64,000 nt of DNA from Lachnospiraceae bacterium (lineage in GTDB: Bacteria; Bacillota; Clostridia; Lachnospirales; Lachnospiraceae). The position numbers were made by a program, and so were the translations under genes. The stretch's first letter is position 1, and each line of letters starts with the position of its first letter. The notes below the pieces were generated by a model. That model saw only the letters and a list, made by a program, of their open reading frames with translations. It was not told where the DNA came from and did not search any database. Positions 35,951 through 43,639 of the stretch are shown piece after piece. The stretch covers positions 62,001-126,000 of the forward strand of contig JAJQDT010000116.1 in NCBI GenBank assembly GCA_021202075.1. Direction: 5' to 3'.

Positions 35951-37528
35951 GTGAAGAGAAAACATCGGCTTCCCGTAACCATTATTCTGGTCGTAGTTTT
36001 TGTATATATCACGCTCCTGCTCCTTCTGATAAGGGCGGAGGCGGATGAGCCGCTGTCGTCGATTGATACGTTTATCGACGCCCTGTGGTATTCGGTAGCG
36101 ACGCTGACTACGGTTGGCTATGGCGACATCACCCCGGTCACGCCCCTAGGGCGGGCAGTCGGAGTTGTTTTTGTGCTGCTTTCTACCGGCATCCTGGTTA
36201 CTTTGATCAGCACACTGCTCTCGTTTCTGGCAAGTGAGGGATTCCCGCTGTTTCGTCTGTCTTTTCTGAAACGAAGGAACTGGTACTATTTTGCCGATGC
36301 AAGCCCGGAATCTGTCACCCTGGCCGGACAGATTCTAAAAAGCGAACAGGAAGCCGTGATTATTTATGGTCTGAGTAAAAGCCAGGTAACGGAAGCACCG
36401 GACTATCCCTGCCTTTTTGTCAATGTCTCTCCGGAGCGCATCGCCGAACTCAAGGGGGATACCGGAAACCGGTGCAGCGTCTTTTTTATGAAGGAAAACG
36501 ATATCGGCGTCAACGCAAAGGCTGCCGGTATTTCGCAGCTTCCGGTGGAAGTGTACGCCAGAACTGTCAGCGGAGAGGAGATGCTCTCCGGAAATATTCA
36601 TTTTTTCCATTCTTATGATTGCTGTGCCCGGGAGTACTGGCGGCAGAAGCCCCTGCTTCGCAGGGAGCGCCGGATTGTCATGATTGGCTTTGGCCACTAT
36701 GGGGAGGCGCTGCTCAAATACGCGATCCTCACCAATGTCATCGCGCCGGAACACCATGTTGCTTATCATATTTTCGGCGGTTCCGACCGGTTTCTTGACA
36801 TACACGCAAAACTGAAACATGTCTTTTCGATCCAGGAGGAGGCCGATGACCGGGATTCCATTCTCTTCCATTCCTCGTCCTGGACGCTGGATCACGAGCT
36901 GCTCGCATCTGCGGACCGGGTTATCATCTGCTGCGACGATGAACAGGAAGGATGGGATATTTTCTGGCAGCTGCGCCGCTATTACCGAATCAGCGGGCGT
37001 ATTGATCTGAGGAGCAGCCGTTTTATCCCGGATGTGTCGCACTTCGGCGTGATGGAATCCATCTATACGCCGGAGCATGTCCTGCGCACCACGCTGAATC
37101 AGGTGGCCATCGCCATGAACGACCTCTACCGCAGCAATCATCCGCAAACGGCCCTTGGCTGGGATGCGCTTGGCGACTATCTTCGTCAGTCCAAGATCGC
37201 CGCGTCCGAGCATCTGTTTGTAAAGGTCCGGATTCTGCTGGATAAGCAAAATGAGACACTGACGGACCTGACGCCGGAGACGCTGGCCCGGGCGTATGCT
37301 GCTTATCAGAACAACATTCAGGACAAAACCTGTCTGGATGAGTACCGCCAGATTGAGCACCTGCGATGGATGCGATTTTATCTGTACCACAACTGGTCCC
37401 GCGGCCCCGTCCACAGCCAGACGCTCCGACAGGACCCGCGCCTGTGCCCCTACGCCAAGCTAACGCCCCAGGCGAAAGCATATGGGGACTATTCCTGGGA
37501 ATTGCTGGGAGAACTGAGACTGATATAA
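35951..37528 (+). CDS. Ion channel (Ion_trans_2) with large cytoplasmic regulatory region
   Basis: A 525-residue protein. Two membrane helices flank a pore loop with the potassium selectivity filter TLTTVGYGD (about residues 50-60), so the pore is K+-type. The roughly 430-residue cytoplasmic part contains two segments that look Rossmann/RCK-like (EAVIIYGLSKSQ and RRIVMIGFGHYGEALLKYA), and ends with IEHLRWMRFYLYHNW, which resembles RyR-repeat-containing channel proteins. The start is GTG at 35951, chosen for GAGGAGG 8 bases before it and its position right after the family 3 repeat. Ligand gating by a nucleotide is plausible but unproven. Transcribed alone. Confidence 0.85.
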   Translation: MKRKHRLPVTIILVVVFVYITLLLLLIRAEADEPLSSIDTFIDALWYSVATLTTVGYGDITPVTPLGRAVGVVFVLLSTGILVTLISTLLSFLASEGFPLFRLSFLKRRNWYYFADASPESVTLAGQILKSEQEAVIIYGLSKSQVTEAPDYPCLFVNVSPERIAELKGDTGNRCSVFFMKENDIGVNAKAAGISQLPVEVYARTVSGEEMLSGNIHFFHSYDCCAREYWRQKPLLRRERRIVMIGFGHYGEALLKYAILTNVIAPEHHVAYHIFGGSDRFLDIHAKLKHVFSIQEEADDRDSILFHSSSWTLDHELLASADRVIICCDDEQEGWDIFWQLRRYYRISGRIDLRSSRFIPDVSHFGVMESIYTPEHVLRTTLNQVAIAMNDLYRSNHPQTALGWDALGDYLRQSKIAASEHLFVKVRILLDKQNETLTDLTPETLARAYAAYQNNIQDKTCLDEYRQIEHLRWMRFYLYHNWSRGPVHSQTLRQDPRLCPYAKLTPQAKAYGDYSWELLGELRLI

Positions 37529-37655
37529 TGATACAAAGGACAAGATGGAACGTGCGAAGCACGTAGCAATCCGCAGTATCTTTCCCTTTTGTCACTCAAA
37601 TCATATAATATTTTGCACATCCGCTCTGCAGATGCACGACGCAGGTCAGGCTATA

Positions 37656-38033
37656 TTATGCGAGGCTCTCAATTATCTCTTCCTCCAACTCCCGGCAGGC
37701 ATCCAGAATTTCCCTGATCTCTTCGGGTCTGATATGATCAATATGGATTCCGCAGGTGCACACGACTGTGCAATTCTGATGCGCAGCCACTGTTTCCGCG
37801 ATCTGACGGGCAATCTCCTCGTCCTTATGTCCCAGCCGGTTCAGCACCGAGGACGTAGCACTGATTCCATCGCCGGTCAGACTCGGCCGGGCAGCCGCCA
37901 TGACAGCGGAGCCAATATGCCCATTTTTGCCATCACGAACGCAGATGGTATAGTCCGGCCCCATCGGGATCACATCGCAAAGGATTGTAATCCCGCACAC
38001 CGTCTTTTTATATTCCCGCCGTATCATGTCCAT
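37656..38033 (-). CDS. LpdD-like prenylated-flavin chaperone
   Basis: A 125-residue protein matching the LpdD/PAC-like family associated with UbiD-type decarboxylases. Landmarks are GKNGHIGSAVMAAARPSLTGDG, SATSSVLNRLGHKDEEIA and a His/Cys-containing VVCTCGIHIDHI. LpdD helps gallate-type decarboxylases mature with prenylated FMN, which is made by UbiX. It lies 224 bases downstream of the UbiX gene on the same strand, with a family 3 repeat between. The UbiD-type catalytic subunit is not in this window. Confidence 0.8.
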   Translation of the reverse strand: MDMIRREYKKTVCGITILCDVIPMGPDYTICVRDGKNGHIGSAVMAAARPSLTGDGISATSSVLNRLGHKDEEIARQIAETVAAHQNCTVVCTCGIHIDHIRPEEIREILDACRELEEEIIESLA

Positions 38034-38106
38034 TTGCGTTTTCCTCTCTTTATCCCCTCAATTTCATTCTGGCAATCTCTGTATTCTCAGCTAAAATAGC
38101 CTGACC

Positions 38107-38164
38107 CGAATAAACCGGAACCAAAATTTTGCCATTTTGCGCAAGAAATCGTTCTTAAGCACCT
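38107..38164 (+). repeat. Dispersed 58-bp repeat (family 3), copy c
   Basis: Contains CGAATAAACCGGAACC, CCATTTTGCGCAAG and GTTCTTAAGCACC. Inverted relative to 35879-35936 and in the same orientation as the degenerate copy at 10231-10288. Confidence 0.85.
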
Positions 38165-38257
38165 AAAGCAGAAAATGCCCCTTGTTAAAAGACAATACAT
38201 TTCCTGTCTCACCAATTTGTCTCCCAAATTCAGTTCCAGACAAGCAGCAGCTAATTA

Positions 38258-38938
38258 TTAGCTCCACCTCCGGAAGCCTTCTATCTCAATCCCAAACGGC
38301 TGCAGCAGCTTTCCGACAATATGGCGCTCCATGTCAGAAACCTGCAGGGATTTTTTTTCTGAACCACCCTGTTTCGTGGAACTGCAGGTAAACGCTTCGT
38401 CCTCGTTCTGAGCCAATTGTAGAAAATCTTTACCCGGATCATCAACGGACTCTGCGGCAGTCTCGTCATCCTTCATGTAGTACGTCACCATAGGCGGCAT
38501 GATATAGACATTCTGCAATCTCGACAGCGTCAGCATATTCTCCAGATGAATCGGACTCAGGGGCATTTCGCGCACGGCAAGCACCAGGTTCCGGCGTTCC
38601 TTGATGGTCACGTCCGCCGCGCGCAGCAGCAGGTTCTCGCTGAAACCATGAGCGATACCACTGACCGTCTTCATCGAACACGGCAGGATGATCATGCCTT
38701 CGGTCAGGAACGTGCCGCTCGCGATGGCCGCGCCGATATTGCTGTTCTCATAGCAGACATCTGCGAGCGCGCGAATCTGTACCGCGTCCATGCCGCTCTC
38801 CTGTTTCGCAGTGAGCTCCGCGCCATAGGTGAAAACCAGATGCGTCTCAACCTCCGGTATTTTTTTCAGTTCCTTCAAAAGGCAGACGGCCAGAGGAAAC
38901 CCGCTGGCGCCGCTGATGCCTACTACAATCCGTTTCAT
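38258..38938 (-). CDS. ubiX: UbiX-family flavin prenyltransferase with C-terminal-region insert
   Basis: A 226-residue flavoprotein that would attach a dimethylallyl group to FMN to make the prenyl-FMN cofactor of UbiD-type decarboxylases. Signs are VVGISGASGFPLA at the N-terminus, ILPCSMKTVSGIAHG, the LAVREMPLSPIHLENML segment and PPMVTYYM. Relatives run almost directly into DMERHIVGKLL; here about 40 acidic/Ser/Gln-rich residues (DDETAAES ... GGSEKKSLQ) are inserted, partly encoded by a nested inverted repeat (38340-38389). The frame is open, so activity may be retained. SD upstream of the ATG is GGGAGGG. Confidence 0.87.
   Translation of the reverse strand: MKRIVVGISGASGFPLAVCLLKELKKIPEVETHLVFTYGAELTAKQESGMDAVQIRALADVCYENSNIGAAIASGTFLTEGMIILPCSMKTVSGIAHGFSENLLLRAADVTIKERRNLVLAVREMPLSPIHLENMLTLSRLQNVYIMPPMVTYYMKDDETAAESVDDPGKDFLQLAQNEDEAFTCSSTKQGGSEKKSLQVSDMERHIVGKLLQPFGIEIEGFRRWS
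38340..38389 (-). repeat. Nested inverted repeat inside ubiX
   Basis: ACCTGCAG/CTGCAGGT (8 bp) encloses a smaller CCAC/GTGG hairpin on the 5-prime side (minus strand) and an A-rich strand GAAAAAAAATCC. The order matches intergenic family 1 repeats (outer stem, nested hairpin, A-rich strand with TCC). It coincides with surplus residues in the protein. Kinship is inferred. Confidence 0.45.
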
Positions 38939-39235
38939 AAAACCCTCCCATACTACTCATACCCGATATTGACCTGTTTTACAAATTCCTTCTGTTTTCC
39001 TGTCAGCTTTCAATTGATATAATCTGCCTGCCGGTGGATTCCTTATGACTCCGGCTACCCGATTCGTTGCTTCGCGGGAATAAACGAAACACTTCCGTGC
39101 TCCCATCTTAAAATTCAGGAACTTTTCTGCTGCATGAATCTCAAATGCATCGTTCGTATAATCTTTTAGCCATAAAGTTCGGAATTTTCATCTATATCTG
39201 CATCATAGCACATCACACTGTAAATTGCCATATGA
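38939..39235. other. Non-coding stretch between ubiX and reductase genes
   Basis: No gene visible. A fragment GGATTCCTTATGACT near 39033 is shared with the extra hairpin of family 1 copy C (24292-24310), possibly a repeat remnant. Confidence 0.45.
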
Positions 39236-39262
39236 AAATGAGCCGGACTTACGCCCGGCTCA
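39235..39262 (-). terminator. Terminator of the flavoprotein reductase gene
   Basis: TGAGCCGG/CCGGCTCA stem with an 8-base loop, followed by TTTTC on the minus strand; 50 bases past the reductase stop. Confidence 0.85.
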
Positions 39263-39311
39263 TCATTTGTCTGTTATTTACCTGCTATTTTATCCTGGCC
39301 TGGTAAGCCCC

Positions 39312-41249
39312 TTACTCTTCACTTGCTGCTGCCGCCGCATTCAGTCCGGCGATGCGCCCGAAGGTCATGATATCCGGGTACGCGTTGCCACCAAGGCGGT
39401 TATTGCCATGGATGCCGCTGGTCACTTCGCCTGCAGCATAGAGGCCTTCGATCACGTTGCCTTCCGTATCGACAACCTGTGCCTCGGTGTTGATCTCAAT
39501 GCCGCCCATGGTGTAGTGAACCGTCGGGGTGCGAAGGCTCGCGTAGAACGGTCCCTGCTCGATGACGGAATCCGCGCTTGCGGATTTTCCATATTCATCC
39601 TCACCGTTTACCATGCCCTCGTTATAAGTCTCAACCGTAGCAACCAGCGTGTCCGCATCTACACCGATGATCTCCGCCAGCTCTTCCAGCGTGTCTGCCA
39701 CGTAGGAATGCCCATCCGCAAGAAGGCTCTCAATCAGCTCGTCACGCGTGTCATCGTCCGCGATCTCGCTGCTGTCCACGATCAGCCACATCTCGCCGTC
39801 GGTCTGCTCCAGCTCTGCCATACTAATGGCGTAGCGAGTGTTGTCCTCATTGATAAAACGCTCGCCCTCTTTATTCACAAACAGATATTCCGTCGCGCTC
39901 AGCCAGTTGCCGACGAACTCGCTCACGCAGCCGCAGTCGTCAATCGGGTCGCCCAGCGGATGCACCTGAATCTGATCCAGGTTGATCAGGCTGGCGCCGA
40001 CCGCTTCCGCCAGCTCAAGTCCGTCGCCGGTGCTGGTCACTGCACAGCTGTGCAGGGTCGTTGTGATCGCGCCATCGCTGTATTTGAGCACCAGATCGCT
40101 GTCCGCACCATAGCCGCCGGTCGTCAGGATGACGCTGGCCGCATTTACCGTAATCACGCTGCCGTCCGTGCGGGTCGCCTCACAGCCGACCACAGTGCCG
40201 TTTTCATCCACCAGGAGGCTGGTCGCCGGCGCGTTTGTCTCAATGATCGCTCCGCGCTCCGTCGCGTATGCCTCCAGCATATCGATATAGACACGTCCGC
40301 CATTGTCTCCCTCTGCGCCGGTAGCCGCCACGAGGTCAACCTGATGGCCGCGCGCCCATTTGCCGCCGATCGCCATAAAGATATAGTCGCTCTTAAATGG
40401 AATGCCGATCTCATCCTCCAGCCACTCCAGCGTCACCGGAGCCTGCTCCGCATACAGCCGGATCAGTTCGATGTCATCAATAGAACCGCCGCCAATATAG
40501 GTCTGCAGCGCATGCCAGTTTACACTGTCAAACAGCGTTTCGCCGTTGTTCTCCTGCCATTCGGCATAATCCGCCGCGACGTCGTCAATCAGCGCCTGGT
40601 ACTCCGGATCATCGGTCTCCACGCTGATGGCCTCTTCGACCTCCGCGCAGTTGTCCGCGGTCATCTCGATCGAAGACTGCAGATCCGGATCTGCGCTGTT
40701 ATAGGTGCCTTCACCCAGCTTCGTATTGCCGCCGATGGACGAGCTCTTCTCCAGCACGAGGACACTTGCGCCCTGCTCCGCCGCGCTGGCCGCTGCCGCC
40801 ATACCGGCGCCGCCCGCGCCGATAATCACAACATCCACATCATAGGTCGTGTCCACGCCCTGCTCGGCTGTAACTTCGTTCTCATAATCCGCCGGATCTA
40901 CACCCGCCGCAAGCAAAGCGTTTGTCACCGCCTCAATCAGACCCTCGCTGGAAAGCGTCGCGCCCGTCACCGCATCTACCGCAATCGTATTATTTTCGAC
41001 CATCGTCGAAATCAGGTCAAAAGCAAGCGTGCCGACGCCATCCGTCTCGCCCTGCTCCGTTACCTCAATGTCTGTGATCGCGCCGTCATCATCGAGCGTC
41101 ACCTCTACCACAATGTCTCCGTTGCGTCCTTCTCCGACTCCCTCGTAGGTCCCCGCAACGCCATCCGCCGCGAGCGCCGAAGCCGCGCCGCCCGCCAGAC
41201 CGGCCGTCATGGACAGAGCCAGAAGTGCTGCTAAAAATTTCCGCTTCAT
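39312..41249 (-). CDS. Secreted FMN/FAD flavoprotein reductase (fumarate/urocanate reductase family)
   Basis: A 645-residue exported enzyme. A Sec signal peptide (cleavage near ALA-AD) is followed by an FMN-binding domain with the flavinylation motif DAVTGATLSSEG (Thr attachment by ApbE), then a FAD-binding fumarate-reductase-type domain (VVIIGAGGAGMAAAAS, SSIGGNTKLGEGTYN, a C-terminal GNNRLGGNAYPDIMTFGR). Such enzymes reduce fumarate, urocanate, cinnamates or related enoates outside the cell, receiving electrons through extracellular electron transfer. Start 41249 follows GGAGG. Divergent from a LysR regulator and next to UbiX/LpdD genes, so an aromatic or enoic acid substrate is plausible. 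Substrate not determinable here. Confidence 0.88.
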   Translation of the reverse strand: MKRKFLAALLALSMTAGLAGGAASALAADGVAGTYEGVGEGRNGDIVVEVTLDDDGAITDIEVTEQGETDGVGTLAFDLISTMVENNTIAVDAVTGATLSSEGLIEAVTNALLAAGVDPADYENEVTAEQGVDTTYDVDVVIIGAGGAGMAAAASAAEQGASVLVLEKSSSIGGNTKLGEGTYNSADPDLQSSIEMTADNCAEVEEAISVETDDPEYQALIDDVAADYAEWQENNGETLFDSVNWHALQTYIGGGSIDDIELIRLYAEQAPVTLEWLEDEIGIPFKSDYIFMAIGGKWARGHQVDLVAATGAEGDNGGRVYIDMLEAYATERGAIIETNAPATSLLVDENGTVVGCEATRTDGSVITVNAASVILTTGGYGADSDLVLKYSDGAITTTLHSCAVTSTGDGLELAEAVGASLINLDQIQVHPLGDPIDDCGCVSEFVGNWLSATEYLFVNKEGERFINEDNTRYAISMAELEQTDGEMWLIVDSSEIADDDTRDELIESLLADGHSYVADTLEELAEIIGVDADTLVATVETYNEGMVNGEDEYGKSASADSVIEQGPFYASLRTPTVHYTMGGIEINTEAQVVDTEGNVIEGLYAAGEVTSGIHGNNRLGGNAYPDIMTFGRIAGLNAAAAASEE

Positions 41250-41519
41250 AAAAATCCTCCTTCTTTTCTGTTTTCTCTTCTTTTTATACATGAGTTTTCC
41301 TGTTCTCCCGGAAAACCAGAGGCGTTCGCTCTTCTTCCTTCGCTCACGTTTTGAGCCGTGCCTGTATCCTGATCCCCACAAAAATTCCGGATATCCTGTC
41401 AGTCATCCTCCTGAGGTCCGCTGCGAATACGAGATCCCGCCCGATATGTATAAAAAATATGTGTAAATAATTTTATCACCTGATTATCCTGTTTTCTAAT
41501 TGAAAAAATGCATAAATCC

Positions 41520-41534
41520 ATAGCCAAAAGCTAT
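41520..41534. promoter_or_regulatory. LysR-type box ATAGC-N5-GCTAT
   Basis: A 5-5-5 inverted repeat ATAGCCAAAAGCTAT just upstream of the LysR gene -10 box and in the control region of the divergent reductase. It has the size and dyad form of LysR binding sites. Confidence 0.55.
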
Positions 41535-41608
41535 CAATCGTGTTATACTTTTATTATTATATCCCTGTGCATCCTGCATCGTTTACAGAAACCAGCAAAT
41601 AGTATTAT

Positions 41609-41645
41609 GCTTCAAGCGCTAAACGGACATCCACTGGATGCCCAC
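41609..41645 (-). repeat. Structured intergenic repeat, family 2, copy d (degenerate)
   Basis: On the minus strand GGGCATCC-AGT-GGATGTCC then GTTTAGCGCTTG: the conserved CC-AGT-GG tip with a third stem sequence, followed by the GTTTAGCGC block of the family. Confidence 0.55.
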
Positions 41646-41676
41646 CGAAACGCTCAGAATCCAGGAGGCTCCTCTT

Positions 41677-42543
41677 ATGACACTGAACCAGCTTCGCTAT
41701 TTCCAGACACTCGCGAAAACCGAGCATTTCCGCAAGGCCGCTGATATGCTCTATATCTCGCAGCCTTCCTTAAGTAAGGCCATTGCGCAGCTCGAATCCG
41801 AACTCGGCGCCGTTCTGTTTGAGAAAAGCGGGCGCAATGTCCGCCTGAGTGAGGCTGGAAAAGCATTTCTGCCTTATGTAAATCAGGCGTTAAGCAAACT
41901 TGATCAGGGGACGGAGGTTCTCCGCAATTTTTCCGGTAAGGAAGAGCGTATCTCCATCGGATGCATCTGCCCCGCCCTGATGACCTATCTGGCTCCCGTG
42001 ATTAAGACCTATCAGGATACGCTTCAAAGAGAGCTCCGGTGCCGCACAGAAGTCGGTATGTCCGAAAATCTGTTAAAGGATCTGCTTGCCGGTGAACATG
42101 ACGTTGTCTTCTGTACATATGTAGATGGTGTGAAAAAAGTACGCTTCACGAAAGTCTGTGAATTTCCATTTTATGTCGTGGTACAGAAGAACAATGCATT
42201 CGCCCGCCAGAGCAACATCCGTCCGGAAGAGCTCGACCATTATCCGGTGCTTTTCACCTGTTCATCGGCCTATTCCCGGATGATCCGTGAAATGCTGAAC
42301 TATTATCACGTACATCCCATATCAGCGGGTCTCTCTAATGACGAAGTCGGACTGCTCGGGATGGTCGAGGCCGGACTTGGCGTCTTCATCACTACTGATT
42401 ACCCGCAGGTGCACAGTGAGAATACCGTCCTGATACCGCTTACGCAGAACCGTTTTACCCGCCCCGTTTATATGGCAGTGCGTGAAGGGCAGAACCTTCC
42501 GCCCTCCGTGCAGGGGCTGGTTGATTTTGTTCTTTCCGGCTAA
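41677..42543 (+). CDS. LysR-family transcriptional regulator
   Basis: A 288-residue LysR-type regulator with HTH HFRKAADMLYISQPSLSKAI and a substrate-binding domain (CTYVDGVKKVRFTKV, MVEAGLGVFITTDYP). The start at 41677 follows AGGAGG; an upstream in-frame start is inside the family 2 repeat. It is divergent from the secreted flavoprotein reductase and presumably activates it in response to its substrate. Confidence 0.9.
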   Translation: MTLNQLRYFQTLAKTEHFRKAADMLYISQPSLSKAIAQLESELGAVLFEKSGRNVRLSEAGKAFLPYVNQALSKLDQGTEVLRNFSGKEERISIGCICPALMTYLAPVIKTYQDTLQRELRCRTEVGMSENLLKDLLAGEHDVVFCTYVDGVKKVRFTKVCEFPFYVVVQKNNAFARQSNIRPEELDHYPVLFTCSSAYSRMIREMLNYYHVHPISAGLSNDEVGLLGMVEAGLGVFITTDYPQVHSENTVLIPLTQNRFTRPVYMAVREGQNLPPSVQGLVDFVLSG

Positions 42544-42686
42544 GGATCTGTTGCAGAATAACTTATCCATCTTGCACCGCCTGACGCGCGGATGGAAGCG
42601 CTCCTCGCTTCGCGTTTTGGCGGCGCTATCGCAGACCATTAAAACCTCAACGCAGTACGCCTCCAAAAGCTTTAACACAAATGCCG

Positions 42687-42977
42687 CTATTTTCCCTGGC
42701 CTTCCGGTATAAATTCCAGCTTCAGCTGCATACCCATGCCCTTCGCCAGCCGTTTCAGCATTTCAAGACTTGGGTTTCTTGTGCCATTCTCAATACGGCT
42801 GATATCCGCCTGTGTAATTCCTGTCTTTTCAGATAAATCCTTCTGTGTCATATGTTTCTCTTTTCTCGCATCAATCATAGCCTGTATAATGTCGTATTCC
42901 GGAGCAAGCGCTTCATATTCTTTCCTGACTTCCGGATCTGAAAGCATCTCTTTCTTAAAATTCTCATATCTGGTCAT
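42687..42977 (-). CDS. XRE-family antitoxin (HigA-like)
   Basis: A 96-residue protein with a Cro/C1-type HTH in its C-terminal half (MTQKDLSEKTGITQADISRIENG). Its start overlaps the stop of the toxin gene by 4 bases (ATGA), so the two are translationally coupled. In toxin-first HigBA modules this protein neutralises the toxin and represses the operon. Confidence 0.9.
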   Translation of the reverse strand: MTRYENFKKEMLSDPEVRKEYEALAPEYDIIQAMIDARKEKHMTQKDLSEKTGITQADISRIENGTRNPSLEMLKRLAKGMGMQLKLEFIPEGQGK

Positions 42978-43327
42978 TTCCCAAATCTCCTTTCATAATC
43001 AGCCCTGTATTTTTCTGCAAGCCTGATCTCAACCCCTGGTGTTTTCTGCGTTTTCTTCGTGAATCCATTCGTCAGAATGATTCTTCTTCCACTGCGGAAA
43101 AAATATAACACTCTTGTAATATCTGTACCTTGCTTTGCCCTTATTTCATAAATTCCATTCCTTAAATGCTCTGAATATGGCTTTCTCAAAGCCGTTCCAT
43201 TTTTCTCAAGCAAATCTATAATCCGAAAAACCTTTGCTTTCATCTTGCTATCGAGACTTCGAATATAATCCTCAGCAGGTGCCTCTCCATTTTCCTTCGT
43301 GTAAAAATCGACTGTAAACTTATCCAT
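42974..43327 (-). CDS. RelE/HigB-type toxin (phage Gp49-like family)
   Basis: A 117-residue basic protein of the Gp49/HigB family, ribosome-dependent mRNA interferases. Visible signs are FYTKENGEAPAEDYIRSL, the HLRNGIYEIRAK block and RVLYFFRSGRRIILTNGFTKKTQKTP, which carries the conserved basic residues. The GGAGG site is about 11-12 bases before the ATG. The toxin-first order and 4-base overlap with the antitoxin are typical. Confidence 0.9.
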   Translation of the reverse strand: MDKFTVDFYTKENGEAPAEDYIRSLDSKMKAKVFRIIDLLEKNGTALRKPYSEHLRNGIYEIRAKQGTDITRVLYFFRSGRRIILTNGFTKKTQKTPGVEIRLAEKYRADYERRFGK

Positions 43328-43639
43328 AATTCCAAATGCCCCCTCCCTGGCATCGAATCATGTTCCTTATCATTATATGTCGGATGCAACATATTTGTCA
43401 AGTTCCCTTATAGATGCCATTTTCATTTTCTCCGTTACAATAAATATAACGTTTAAAATTTCGTAATGTTACGCAAAATCTCTCATTTTTTTTAAATTTT
43501 TCACCATCCGCAAAAAATACCACTTCCACAACCGGTCAAAACGTGTTACCTTTAGGGCAATAGAATTGCGGCGCCAGGAGAAAAGTTCCCGGAACAGAAC
43601 TCTGACGTCACAACATTTCATTTACGAGGAGGATTTCTC
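43328..43639. other. Non-coding region between toxin and beta-glucosidase genes
   Basis: A 312-base AT-rich divergent promoter region. It should hold promoters for both the toxin-antitoxin pair and bglB, but no consensus pair is convincing. No repeat or riboswitch recognised. Confidence 0.4.

Larger units (their letters stand above)
41250..41676. other. Divergent control region of reductase and LysR genes
   Basis: A 427-base spacer. It holds a LysR-type inverted repeat at 41520-41534, a TATACT -10 box near 41543 for the LysR gene, and a degenerate family 2 fragment at 41609-41645. The remainder shows no gene. Confidence 0.5.

Noticed and set aside
35879-38164. Composite transposon bounded by the 58-bp inverted copies
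   Set aside because: No transposase or recombinase gene lies between the copies, and a third single copy exists at 10231; kept as a repeat observation rather than a mobile element call.
39225-41234. Long plus-strand open frame opposite the flavoprotein reductase gene
   Set aside because: Shadow of the reductase gene, with the same His/Arg/Gln-rich composition and no motifs.
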